23,873 nt of DNA, taken from positions 1 through 23,873 of the forward strand of contig CAZPAV010000042.1 of NCBI GenBank assembly GCA_964584755.1, given 5' to 3'. Under the pieces are notes generated by a model. It saw only the letters and a program-made list of their open reading frames with translations, was not told the DNA's origin and searched no databases. This document shows positions 6,679 through 14,429 of this stretch, piece after piece. Each line of letters opens with the position of its first letter. The first letter of the stretch is position 1. Position numbers and translations under genes: made by a program. The DNA comes from CAZPAV01 sp964584755 (GTDB lineage: Bacteria; Actinomycetota; Acidimicrobiia; Spongiisociales; UBA5794).

Positions 6679-8016
6679 ATGACGGAAGATCTCGCCCGAC
6701 AGGTCAACGCGGACCTCCCCCGGGTCCGCGACGAGTTGGAGCAGCTCGTTCGCATCCCCTCGGTGAGCGCTCCCGGCTTCCCCGCCGCGGAGGTGCGGCG
6801 CTCCGCCGAGCTCACCGCCTCCCTCCTCGATGCCTCCGGCCTCGACGAGGTACGGCTGCTCGAGGTCGCCGGAGCCCACCCGGCGGTCTTCGGCGAGCTC
6901 CCCGCGCCACCGGGCGCGCCCACCGTCCTCCTCTACGCCCATCACGACGTCCAGCCTCCCGGACCGTCCGAGGAGTGGCAGACCCCGCCGTTCGAGCCGA
7001 CCGAACGTGACGGTCGCCTCTACGGCCGCGGCACCTCCGACGACAAGTGCGGCGTCGTCACCCACGCCGCCGTCGTCCGTGCCCTGGGGCGCGCCGCCCC
7101 CGTCGGGGTGAAGGTCTTCGTGGAGGGTGAGGAGGAGATCGGCTCCCGGCACCTGCCGGCCTTCCTGGACCGCTTCGGCGACCTCCTCGCCGCCGATGCC
7201 ATCGTCATCGCCGACACGCAGAACTGGCGCGTCGGCACACCCACGCTGACGACCTCGCTGCGCGGCCTCGTCGACTGCGTCGTGGAGGTTCGGACCCTCG
7301 AGCACGCCGTGCACTCGGGCGGGTTCGGCGGCCTCCTCCCGGACGCGCTCACCGTCCTCGTCCGTCTCCTCGCCAGCCTCCACGACGAGCGGGGCGCCGT
7401 CGCCGTGCCCGGCCTCGTCGCCGGGGATGCGGAGCCCCTCGACCTCACCGAGGAGGAGGTCCGGGCCCAGGCCGGGGCGGTGGCGGGGGTGGAGCTCATC
7501 GGCGAGGGGACCCTCACCGCCCGGATGTGGCGGCGCCCGGCGATCTCGGTGCTGGCGATCGACGCCCCGTCGGTGGCCGAGTCCATCAACCAGCTCGTCC
7601 CGGTCGCCCGGGCCAAGGTGAGCATGCGCATCGCCCCGGGCGACGATCCGGCCCGGGCCCGGGAAGCCCTCGTCCGCCACCTCGAGGCCCATGTCCCGTG
7701 GGGGGCGCGGCTCCGTGTGACCCCGGGGGCCTCCGGCGAGGCCTTCGCGCTCGACACCTCGGGACCCGTCTACGCCGCCTTTCGGGCCGCCCTCGCCGAC
7801 GCCTACCGCGCCCCGGTCGTGGAGATCGGGATCGGCGGGTCGATCCCCTTCGTGGCCTCCTTCCAACGGCGCTACCCGGGTGCCACCATCCTCCTCACCG
7901 GCGTCGCCGATCCCACCAGTCGCGCCCACGGTCCGAACGAGAGCGTCGACCTCGGTGATCTCCGCAACGGCATCCTCGGTGAGGCGCTCGCCCTGCGGCG
8001 TCTCGTGGGCTCCTGA
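6679..8016 (+). CDS. M20 family metallo-dipeptidase (carboxypeptidase G2-like)
   Basis: 445 residues, the usual length for the M20 dipeptidase branch; hydrolyses peptide bonds of dipeptides with two zinc ions. Metal and catalytic residues are visible: His88 and Asp90 in LYAHHDVQP, Asp121 in GRGTSDDKCGV, the Glu152-Glu153 pair in VEGEEEIGS, the Asp in IADTQNW, and the late His in SRAHGPNES. The lid (dimerisation) domain occupies about residues 190-330. GGSIPF near residue 380 is the family glycine loop. There is no signal peptide, so it is cytoplasmic. I chose ATG 6679 rather than GTG 6643 because the latter is too near the -10 box. It converges with the DsbA-like gene across a shared inverted repeat. 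Exact substrate unknown. Confidence 0.93.
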   Translation: MTEDLARQVNADLPRVRDELEQLVRIPSVSAPGFPAAEVRRSAELTASLLDASGLDEVRLLEVAGAHPAVFGELPAPPGAPTVLLYAHHDVQPPGPSEEWQTPPFEPTERDGRLYGRGTSDDKCGVVTHAAVVRALGRAAPVGVKVFVEGEEEIGSRHLPAFLDRFGDLLAADAIVIADTQNWRVGTPTLTTSLRGLVDCVVEVRTLEHAVHSGGFGGLLPDALTVLVRLLASLHDERGAVAVPGLVAGDAEPLDLTEEEVRAQAGAVAGVELIGEGTLTARMWRRPAISVLAIDAPSVAESINQLVPVARAKVSMRIAPGDDPARAREALVRHLEAHVPWGARLRVTPGASGEAFALDTSGPVYAAFRAALADAYRAPVVEIGIGGSIPFVASFQRRYPGATILLTGVADPTSRAHGPNESVDLGDLRNGILGEALALRRLVGS

Positions 8017-8041
8017 GGCGGCTCGGACCGACACCGCCTCA
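8014..8041. terminator. Bidirectional hairpin that includes both stop codons
   Basis: TGAGGCGG / CCGCCTCA, a perfect 8-base inverted repeat with a 12-base loop. Its left end is the TGA of the M20 peptidase and its right end is the TGA (reverse strand) of the DsbA-like gene, so one stem may end transcription from both sides. No T-run. Confidence 0.5.
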
Positions 8042-8629
8042 GCGGGGGATCCGCGTTCGCTTGAACTCGTTGAGGTCGGTCCACCCCAGGAGGTCGAGGA
8101 CCCGCTCGAGGCCCGAGCGATCGTGTCGCCGCATGAGCCGGACGAACACGGCCTCGTCGCCCGCGACCAGGGTCGGCACGCCGAAGACGGCCCACCGGTC
8201 GACCGCCTCGGTGTGCTCTCGGGCGAGCACCTCTCGGGGCGTCCCCGACGCGACGGCGTCCGCCACCGCCGCCGGGTCGAGTCCCGCCGCCGTGGCCGCC
8301 TGGGCGAGCACCTCCGGATCGTCCACGTCGCGGGCCTCGTCGTGACGAGCCGAGTAGAGCGCGACGTGGAACCGGCGAAAGCCCTCCGGGAAGGAGTCCC
8401 GCACCGCGACGCCCCACTGGAGGGCGCGCACCCCGCGGGTGCCGGCCGTGCCGGAGGGACGGTCCCAGGCCGCCGTGCCCCCCTCCTCGACGTGCGCCTG
8501 GGCCAGGGAGAAGGGGAGGAACCGCACCTCCCAGGGGGCTCCCTCCTCGAGCGCCTCGACCACCGTCTCGTTGACGATGCGGGCGAACGGACACAGGTAG
8601 TCGAAGGTGATGGCGAAGGCGCGTCGCAT
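8039..8629 (-). CDS. DsbA-family (FrnE/2-hydroxychromene isomerase-like) thioredoxin-fold protein
   Basis: 196 residues. The N-terminus MRRAFAITFDYLCPFARIVNE is the first beta strand and active-site loop of the DSBA-like thioredoxin fold. An inserted helical domain follows (about 60-140, containing FHVALYSARHDEARDVDDPEVLAQAA), and the fold closes with the cis-proline loop FGVPTLVAGDEAVF. The active site is Cys13-Pro-Phe-Ala: the second cysteine of the usual CxxC is missing, so it is unlikely to make disulfides by the normal mechanism. Glutathione- or mycothiol-linked isomerase or transferase activity is possible but unproven. No signal peptide, so cytoplasmic. An AGGAG lies four bases before the ATG, unlike the leaderless neighbours. 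Confidence 0.85.
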   Translation of the reverse strand: MRRAFAITFDYLCPFARIVNETVVEALEEGAPWEVRFLPFSLAQAHVEEGGTAAWDRPSGTAGTRGVRALQWGVAVRDSFPEGFRRFHVALYSARHDEARDVDDPEVLAQAATAAGLDPAAVADAVASGTPREVLAREHTEAVDRWAVFGVPTLVAGDEAVFVRLMRRHDRSGLERVLDLLGWTDLNEFKRTRIPR

Positions 8630-8675
8630 GGTCTCCTCGGGACGATCGGAACGGCTCGGGTACGGTGCCGGGCTC

Positions 8676-8681
8676 AGCCTA
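8676..8681 (-). promoter_or_regulatory. Possible -10 box of the DsbA-like gene
   Basis: TAGGCT (preceded by GA) on the minus strand, about 46 bases before the ATG at 8629; the leader would carry the AGGAG site. Confidence 0.35.
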
Positions 8682-8752
8682 TCCGCCGCGGCGAGCGATC
8701 CCGCCGCACACCCGGGCCTCCCGGCCCCCGGGAGATGCCCACCCCCCGACGC

Positions 8753-8783
8753 GACCGGGGACGCCGCGAGGGCGTCCCCGGTC
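8753..8783 (-). terminator. Strong hairpin ending the cox operon
   Basis: Perfect 13-base inverted repeat (GACCGGGGACGCC and its complement) with a five-base loop, beginning about 23 bases past the coxM stop on the minus strand. The stem is very stable but lacks a T-run. It lies in the 177-base gap between coxM and the DsbA-like gene; I see no gene in the rest of that gap. Confidence 0.7.
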
Positions 8784-8806
8784 TCCCCCCACGCCCGCCT
8801 CCGAGC

Positions 8807-9661
8807 TCAGCCTCCCAGCGCCGCGCCGACGGCCCTGGCGACGAACACCTTCGCCAGGTGGATCTTGTACTCCTCGGAGCCGTAGAGGTCCTCGAGCACG
8901 GTCACCTCGTCGACGGCGTGCTCGGCGGCAGCCGAGATCGCCTCCGCGGAGCCGTCCGTGCCGACGAGGGCCGTGACCACCGCGGGAAGCGCGGTCGGTC
9001 GCGTCCCGACTCCGGTCAGGGCGACTCGGGCGTCCTCGATCGTCCCGTCGGGACGGTACACCCAGGCCGCGGCCCCGGCGACGGCGTAGTCGCTGTGGCC
9101 GCCGCGGCGTCCCAGCTTGTCGTAGGCGGAGTGTCCCCCGCGCTTCGGGATCCTCACCTCGACGAGGATCTCCCCCGGATCGAGCGCCGAGGTGAGGGTG
9201 TCCACGAAGAACTCGTCGGCGGGGATCTCCCGGGTCCCCGACGGGCCCCGGGCGACCATGGTCGCGCCACAGGCGATCACCGCCGCGGGTTGGTCCGCGG
9301 CGAGGTCGGCGTGCGCCAGCGATCCGCACGTCGTACCCCGGTTCCGCACCTGGGGATCCCCGGTGAGCGCCGCGGCCCGGGCCAACGCCGGCGCGTGCTC
9401 CCGCACGAGCGGACTCGTCGCGGTCTCGGCGTGACGAACGAGCGCACCGAGGGCGATGTGGTCCCCCCGGTCCTCGATCCGATCGAGGCCGGGGATCCTG
9501 CCGATGTCGACGATGGTGGCGGGGGAGAGGAGCCGGGTCTTCATGAGGGGCAGGAGACTCATCCCACCTGCCATGACCTTGGCGTCCTCGGCCGCGGCGA
9601 GCGCCGCGACCGCCTCCTCGACGGAACCGGGGGCGACGTACTCGAACTTCCTCGGATACAT
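8807..9661 (-). CDS. coxM: Molybdenum hydroxylase FAD-binding medium subunit (CoxM-like)
   Basis: 284 residues, normal for the FAD subunit of the CO dehydrogenase/xanthine dehydrogenase family. It passes electrons from the iron-sulfur subunit through FAD to the final acceptor. The two FAD-binding motifs are visible: AGGMSLLPLMKTRL (residues 31-44) and TCGSLAHADLAAD (111-123), the second with Cys in place of the first Gly of the usual GGS. The C-terminal CO_deh_flav_C domain lies at about 180-280. The start at 9661 follows GGGGATAACC, and the gene begins two bases after the coxL stop, so it is the last member of the operon. A large hairpin follows. The S-L-M gene order is that of form II clusters. 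Confidence 0.93.
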   Translation of the reverse strand: MYPRKFEYVAPGSVEEAVAALAAAEDAKVMAGGMSLLPLMKTRLLSPATIVDIGRIPGLDRIEDRGDHIALGALVRHAETATSPLVREHAPALARAAALTGDPQVRNRGTTCGSLAHADLAADQPAAVIACGATMVARGPSGTREIPADEFFVDTLTSALDPGEILVEVRIPKRGGHSAYDKLGRRGGHSDYAVAGAAAWVYRPDGTIEDARVALTGVGTRPTALPAVVTALVGTDGSAEAISAAAEHAVDEVTVLEDLYGSEEYKIHLAKVFVARAVGAALGG

Positions 9662-9663
9662 GG

Positions 9664-12042
9664 TTATCCCCTCGCTTCCTGCATCGCACGCCACACGGCC
9701 TTCGGTCGCAGCGGCATGTCGACGTGTTCGACGCCGAGCGGGCTCAGCGCGTCGACGACCGCGTTGACGATGGTCTGCGCCGAGCCGATCGTTCCCGCCT
9801 CCCCGATCCCCTTCACCCCCAGGGGGTTCACGTCGGTCGGGGTCGTCGTCCGCCCCAGGTGGAAGGAGGGCAGGTCCGCCGCGGTCGGCAGCGGATAGTC
9901 GACGAGGGACCCGGTGAGCAGGTTCCCGCTCTCGTCGTACACCGCCTCCTCGAACAGCGCCTGGCCGATCCCCTGGGCGATGCCCCCGTGGATCTGGCCG
10001 TCGACGATCATCGGGTTGATCACGTTCCCGCAGTCGTCCATCGTCCAGTACTCGAGGATCTCGACGTTCCCCGTGTCCCGGTCCACCTCGACCATGGCGA
10101 GGTGCGACCCGAACGGCCAGGTGGCGTTCGGGGGACTGAAGAACGCCGTGGACTCGAGGCCGGCGTCCATCCCCTCGGGCAGCGTGTGCGGTTGGTAGGC
10201 GGCGGTCGCGATCTGTCCCCACGTCACCGACCGGTCGGGGGACCCGGCGACGTGGGCGCCGCCGTCGGCGAACCGGACGTCCTCCGGGGCCGCCTCGAGG
10301 AGATGGGCCGCGATCCGTGCCGCCTTCTCCCGCACCCGCTCGGTCGCCGCGAAGGTCGCCGAGCCGTCGACGGCGATGGAACGGCTCCCGAAGGTCCCGA
10401 TACCCATCGGGGACTCGGCGGTGTCGCCGTGGCGCACCTCGATGTCGTCCACGGGGATCCCGAGGCCGGCGGAGACGATCTGGGCCCACGTGGTCTCGTG
10501 TCCCTGACCGCTGGGCCCCGTCCCGATGAGGACCGTGCACGTCCCGTCCGGGTTGACCCGCACGAGACCCGAGCCGTTCAACGACGACGGGAGGCCGTAC
10601 TCGGACCAGGAGAACCCGAACTCGGCGAGCACCGACGGCCCGAACCCGCACACCTCGACGTACGAGCTCAAGCCGACACCCACGAGGCGACCCTCCGCCC
10701 GGGCGGCGTCACGACGGGCCTTCATGCCGGAGTAGTCCGCCGCCTCGAGCAGCGCGTCGAGATTGCGCGCGTAGTCGCCCGAGTCCATCGTCATGCCGAC
10801 GCCGGTCGTCGCGGGGAACTCCTCCTTCGGCCAGTAGTTCCGCTTCCGGACCTCCGCGGGGTCCATCCCGATGCGCCGCGCGAAGGTGTCGACGGCCCGC
10901 TCCAGGTAGTACGCCGCCTCCGGCCGGCCGGCGCCTCGGTAGGCGTCCGTCGTGGGCGTGTTCGTCACCACGCAGGTGAGCTTGTAGGACACCGGGATCT
11001 TGTACTGCCCGGGTGCGACGAAGAGCCCCAGCAGGGGGATCGCCGCGGTGAAGTCCTGACTGTACGCACCCATGTCGCACAGCGCGTCGAGCTCGTAGCC
11101 GAGGATCTCGCCGTCGTGGGTTCCCACGATGGTGGCGGTGGCCACCCAACCGCGCCCCTGGATCGTGGAGACGGCCGCTTCGCGCCGCGTCTCGGTCCAG
11201 CGCACCGGACGACGCAGGTCCCGTGAGGCGAAGCAGCAGAGGATCTCGTCGGGGTAGATGTTCAGCTTGCAGCCGAATCCCCCGCCCACCTCGGGAGCGA
11301 TCACCCGCACCTTGTTCGACGGGATCCCGAAGATCTTGCCGATCGCTCCGGCGAGGGCGTGGGGGATCTGCGTGGAGCTCCACAGCTCGACGGCCTCGTA
11401 GCCGTGCCGGAAGTTCGCCAGCACCGCCCGCGGCTCGATCGCCGTGGGGATGAGGCGCTGGTTCACCATCTCGAGGCTGACGACGACGGTGTCGTCGCGC
11501 CGTTTCGCCTCCTCGATCTGCGGCGCGACGTCGGGGAGCTCGTCGGTCACCCCCGGCCACCAGTCGTGGCCCATCCAGGCGAGGAGGACGTTCGAGGTGC
11601 CCTCGTGGACCTGGATCCGGTCGCTGGCGGCGTCGGCGAGGTCGATGACCGGCTCCAGCGGGTCGTAGTCCACGAACACCGCCTCGACAGCGTCGGCGGC
11701 CAGGTAACGGTCGTCGGCCACGACCATCGCCACCGCCTCGCCGATGTGGCGGACCTCGCCGTCGGCGAGCAGCGGTCGCATGGTCCCCACCGCGACCTGT
11801 GCCGGGACGACCCCGAGGTGGCGGACGTCGTCGATGGTGTAGACGGCGTGCACGCCCTCCATGGCGAGCGCCGCCGAGGCGTCGACACCGTTGATGCGGG
11901 CCCGGGCGAAGGGACTGCGGACGAAGGCCGCCGCCAGCTCCCCGTGGAGCTTGACGTCGTCGACGTACCGCCCCTCTCCCCGGATCAGGGCCGGGTCCTC
12001 CTTCCGTCTGACGACACCGCCGAGCGCGCTGGTGGTGCTCAT
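9664..12042 (-). CDS. coxL: Molybdenum-cofactor large subunit, form II CoxL-like (xanthine dehydrogenase family)
   Basis: 792 residues, the catalytic subunit that binds molybdopterin-cytosine dinucleotide and hydroxylates the substrate. Family features: the N-terminal a/b hammerhead domain (about 20-130), the cofactor loop GGGFGCK (253-259), the active-site loop, GTGPSGQGHETTWAQ and, near the C-terminus, the catalytic Glu at about 748 in GIGEAGTIGS. The active-site loop is AYRGAGR (367-373). True form I CO dehydrogenase has AYxCSFR with the copper-binding cysteine; AYRGAGR defines form II, whose substrates (CO weakly, or aldehydes, purines or other aromatics) are mostly unproven. ATG 12042 overlaps the coxS stop (ATGA), and a GGAGGG lies about 10 bases upstream. 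Confidence 0.95.
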   Translation of the reverse strand: MSTTSALGGVVRRKEDPALIRGEGRYVDDVKLHGELAAAFVRSPFARARINGVDASAALAMEGVHAVYTIDDVRHLGVVPAQVAVGTMRPLLADGEVRHIGEAVAMVVADDRYLAADAVEAVFVDYDPLEPVIDLADAASDRIQVHEGTSNVLLAWMGHDWWPGVTDELPDVAPQIEEAKRRDDTVVVSLEMVNQRLIPTAIEPRAVLANFRHGYEAVELWSSTQIPHALAGAIGKIFGIPSNKVRVIAPEVGGGFGCKLNIYPDEILCCFASRDLRRPVRWTETRREAAVSTIQGRGWVATATIVGTHDGEILGYELDALCDMGAYSQDFTAAIPLLGLFVAPGQYKIPVSYKLTCVVTNTPTTDAYRGAGRPEAAYYLERAVDTFARRIGMDPAEVRKRNYWPKEEFPATTGVGMTMDSGDYARNLDALLEAADYSGMKARRDAARAEGRLVGVGLSSYVEVCGFGPSVLAEFGFSWSEYGLPSSLNGSGLVRVNPDGTCTVLIGTGPSGQGHETTWAQIVSAGLGIPVDDIEVRHGDTAESPMGIGTFGSRSIAVDGSATFAATERVREKAARIAAHLLEAAPEDVRFADGGAHVAGSPDRSVTWGQIATAAYQPHTLPEGMDAGLESTAFFSPPNATWPFGSHLAMVEVDRDTGNVEILEYWTMDDCGNVINPMIVDGQIHGGIAQGIGQALFEEAVYDESGNLLTGSLVDYPLPTAADLPSFHLGRTTTPTDVNPLGVKGIGEAGTIGSAQTIVNAVVDALSPLGVEHVDMPLRPKAVWRAMQEARG

Positions 12043-12542
12043 GCGCTCGCCCCCTCCCACTCCGCGGGCGCCGGTTCCTCACCGCGGAGCCTCGCCGCGG
12101 CGTACTCGACGGCCCGAACGATGTTGTGATAGCCGGTGCATCGGCACAGGTTGCCCTCGAGACCGTGCCGGATCTCCTCCTCGGAGGGATTCGGGTTCCC
12201 CTCGAGGAGCGCGGTGGAGGTCATGATCATCCCGGGCGTGCAGTAGCCGCACTGGAGGCCGTGCCGTTCCCAGAATCCCTCCTGGATCGGATGGAGCTCA
12301 CCGTCGCCGGCGAGGCCCTCGATGGTCCGCACCTCGCTGCCGTCCGCCTGGACGGCGAGCATCGTGCAGGACTTCACCGCCTTCCCGTCGACGATGACGG
12401 TGCAGGCTCCGCAGTATCCGGTCTCGCAGCCGACGTGGGTCCCGGTGAGGCCCAGCTCCTCCCGCAGCAGATGCACGAGGAGCAGCCTCGGTTCCACGTC
12501 CCGTTCGTAGGTGGTCCCGTTCACGGTGACGGATACCCTCAA
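12039..12542 (-). CDS. coxS: 2Fe-2S small subunit of the molybdenum hydroxylase (CoxS-like)
   Basis: 167 residues carrying two [2Fe-2S] clusters that relay electrons from CoxL to CoxM. All eight cysteine ligands are present: Cys39, Cys44, Cys47 and Cys59 (GCETGYCGACTV...SC) for the plant-ferredoxin-type cluster, and Cys98, Cys101, Cys133 and Cys135 (QCGYCTPG and NLCRCTGY) for the second. The start is a TTG at 12542 preceded by GGAGGGAGG, a good ribosome site; no ATG or GTG fits better. The stop overlaps the coxL ATG by four bases. A gap of 133 bases separates it from coxG, wide enough for an internal promoter. Confidence 0.95.
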   Translation of the reverse strand: MRVSVTVNGTTYERDVEPRLLLVHLLREELGLTGTHVGCETGYCGACTVIVDGKAVKSCTMLAVQADGSEVRTIEGLAGDGELHPIQEGFWERHGLQCGYCTPGMIMTSTALLEGNPNPSEEEIRHGLEGNLCRCTGYHNIVRAVEYAAARLRGEEPAPAEWEGASA

Positions 12543-12607
12543 CGTCCGCCTCCCTCCCTGTCGCCGACGTGATCGGAGGCGCGCTCGCCCCTCCGTCGTA
12601 CACGTCG

Positions 12608-12613
12608 AATCTA
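12608..12613 (-). promoter_or_regulatory. Possible internal promoter before coxS
   Basis: TAGATT on the minus strand in the 133-base coxG-coxS gap, about 66 bases before the coxS start. It is the best -10-like box there, with no convincing -35. It could let the structural genes coxSLM be expressed apart from the maturation genes. Confidence 0.3.
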
Positions 12614-12675
12614 GAGGACGCCGTTCGCGACGGCCCGCGGGACGTGAGAAAGCTTTTCGCGCCCTCCGCCTCGGC

Positions 12676-13242
12676 TCAGCTCCTCCGGAGGAGCCGTCGC
12701 AGGGCGCCGGTGATCGTCGCCCACAGGCTCGTCAGGAAGAGGGTCAGACCCGACACCTCCCCGGCGCTCACCGCCGCCGCGTCCTCGGGCGTCGTGGCGG
12801 CGAGTTTCGCCTCGAGGCAGGCGACGAAGTCGACGACGAGTCGCCGCGACATCTCGTCGATGAGTCCGGTCCGGCCGAACTGGGCCGCGGCACCAGAGAG
12901 CAGGACGTCGGCGTCGACCACGATCCGCGCCCCCCCGTCGTCGGCGGGCGTCACCTCGTACGTCATCCGGACCCGACCCTGGCTCCCACCCCGACGATCC
13001 ACGCCCCGGCCCTCGACGCTGCCGCGCCGCGCCGCGGCGTCCATCGTCACCGTCGCCTCCCCCTCGAAGGTGGCCGTCATCGGACCGAGCTTGGCGGTGA
13101 CCCTCCCCGCGTACGTGCCGCCGCCTCGATCCTCGGTGAGCTCCGCCCCGGGGAGGCACCGCGCCAGCTCGGGAACGTCCTCGAACAGCCGCCAGACCAC
13201 CTCGGGATCGCTCGCCACGGTGATCTCCTGACGGATCTTCAT
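12676..13242 (-). CDS. coxG: CoxG-like SRPBCC-domain protein
   Basis: 188 residues. The SRPBCC (START-like) hydrophobic-pocket domain covers about 1-150, starting MKIRQEITVASDPEVVWRLF with the family DVPELARCLPGAEL segment and ending in the long helix GRTGLIDEMSRRLVVDFVACLEAKL. The C-terminal tail SGLTLFLTSLWATITGALRRLLRR is a hydrophobic then basic helix, as in CoxG proteins thought to anchor the molybdenum hydroxylase to the cytoplasmic membrane so that electrons reach the respiratory chain. It may also bind a membrane electron carrier such as a quinone; both roles are known or proposed for the family and not shown here. ATG 13242 has GAGGAGGAG upstream. The gene lies between the XdhC-type genes and coxSLM. 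Confidence 0.9.
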   Translation of the reverse strand: MKIRQEITVASDPEVVWRLFEDVPELARCLPGAELTEDRGGGTYAGRVTAKLGPMTATFEGEATVTMDAAARRGSVEGRGVDRRGGSQGRVRMTYEVTPADDGGARIVVDADVLLSGAAAQFGRTGLIDEMSRRLVVDFVACLEAKLAATTPEDAAAVSAGEVSGLTLFLTSLWATITGALRRLLRRS

Positions 13243-13300
13243 CGGCTCCTCCTCGCGTGCTCGGGGACCGCGCCCTTCTCGCCGGGGCCGGCCCGGGGGC

Positions 13301-14095
13301 TCAGACCTCGTCGGGCTCCTCGCCACGCTGGGGGTGGATGCGACGCTCCACCCCGCGCAGCGACAGGCCGGTCCCGTGACCGTACCGGACCTGGATGATC
13401 TCCGCGAGGATCGAGACGGCGGTCTCCGCCGGGGTCTCCGCGCCGATGTCGATGCCGATGGGGCCGTGGATCCGACCGAGCTCCTCCTCGCTCCACCCGG
13501 CGGCGGCGAGCCGCTCGAGACGGCGACGGTGGGTGCGGCGACTCCCCATCGCCCCGATGTACCGCACCGGAGCGTCCTTCACCGCGGGGAAGACCGGATC
13601 CTCGAAACGCGGATCGTGGCTGAGGATCGCCACGTAGGTGCGCCGATCCAGGGGGAGCTTCTCGAGGACGGCGTCCGGCCATCCCACGACGAGCTCGTCG
13701 ACCTCGGGGAACCGCTCCCGGGTCGCCCACGTGGCCCGGGCGTCGGCGACGACCACGCGGAATCCGAGCTCCCGGGCCATGCGGGAGAGCGGTTGGGCGA
13801 CGTGCCCGGCACCGAAGAGGAGGAGCACCGGCTGGGGCGCGACGGTCTCGACGAAGATCCGGCGGTCGCCGTACTCGAGGACGCGGCTCTGCTCCCGGTC
13901 CATGAGGACCTCGGCGTCGGCGAGGACGTCGGCGGCGACCGCCGCGGGAAGCGCTCCGGCGACGTACCCGACTCCGGCCTCGACGACGGCCTTGGCGCCC
14001 GTGTCGGGGCCGGCGACGACCGTCGCCACGCCGCCGAGCCGTTCCTCGGCGGTGAGGCGCCGGATCGCCCCGAGGATCTCCGCGGTGCTCACCAT
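13301..14095 (-). CDS. XdhC/CoxF-family molybdenum cofactor maturation protein with degenerate N-domain
   Basis: 264 residues. The C-terminal two thirds (about 88-245) is the XdhC Rossmann domain: the nucleotide loop LLLFGAGHVAQPL, strand FRVVVADARATWATRERFP, then AILSHDPRFEDP, YIGAMGSRRTHRRRLERL and GPIGIDIGAETPAETAVSILAEI. The first 85 residues look like a worn-down copy of the XdhC_CoxI N-domain, with VATVVAG, VLADAEVLM and RRIFVETVAP aligning to the intact small protein upstream but with the GSVSGGCVE motif lost. Family members handle sulfuration or insertion of the molybdenum cofactor. ATG 14095 overlaps the preceding stop (ATGGTGA), so the two are co-translated and probably work as a pair. 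Confidence 0.88.
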   Translation of the reverse strand: MVSTAEILGAIRRLTAEERLGGVATVVAGPDTGAKAVVEAGVGYVAGALPAAVAADVLADAEVLMDREQSRVLEYGDRRIFVETVAPQPVLLLFGAGHVAQPLSRMARELGFRVVVADARATWATRERFPEVDELVVGWPDAVLEKLPLDRRTYVAILSHDPRFEDPVFPAVKDAPVRYIGAMGSRRTHRRRLERLAAAGWSEEELGRIHGPIGIDIGAETPAETAVSILAEIIQVRYGHGTGLSLRGVERRIHPQRGEEPDEV

Positions 14096-14397
14096 CGTTC
14101 GATGAACACCTCGATCGTGCCTCCGCAGGTGAGCCCGACGGTGAACGCCTCGTCGTCGGCGATGCCGTAGGTGACGAGCCGGGGGACGCCCGTCCGGATC
14201 ACCTCCTCGGCGTGGAGCACGACGTCGTTCTCCACGCAGCCGCCGCTCACGGACCCTTCCATCTCCCCTGCCGAGGAGACGAGCAGCTTCGAGCCCTCCG
14301 GCCGGGGCGCCGACCCCCTCACCGAGACGACGGTGGCCACCGCCACGGCCTTGTCCTCGGCGCTCCACCGGTCGTAGATCTCGAGTGCCTCGCGCAC
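14089..14397 (-). CDS. Stand-alone XdhC/CoxI N-terminal domain protein
   Basis: 102 residues, consisting only of the XdhC_CoxI domain that normally forms the N-terminus of a 250-380 residue XdhC protein. The conserved core is intact: VATVVSVRGSAPRPEGSKLLV, then GEMEGSVSGGCVEN with the invariant Cys, and LTCGGTIEVFIE with a second conserved Cys. It presumably helps insert or sulfurate the molybdenum cofactor of CoxL. The start is GTG at 14397 with GCGGAGG about nine bases upstream. Its end overlaps the next XdhC gene, which has a degenerate version of this domain. A TAGCAT sequence at 14427-14432 overlaps the coxE stop and could be a weak internal promoter. Confidence 0.88.
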   Translation of the reverse strand: MREALEIYDRWSAEDKAVAVATVVSVRGSAPRPEGSKLLVSSAGEMEGSVSGGCVENDVVLHAEEVIRTGVPRLVTYGIADDEAFTVGLTCGGTIEVFIERW

Positions 14398-14429
14398 GTG
14401 GGGAACCTCCGCATCGCGTCGCCCCGATG

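Noticed and set aside
8711..8732. CCCGGG-containing repeat in the coxM-dsbA-like gap
   Set aside because: Each arm is itself palindromic and such GC-only repeats are expected by chance here; the nearby 13-base stem is the better terminator.
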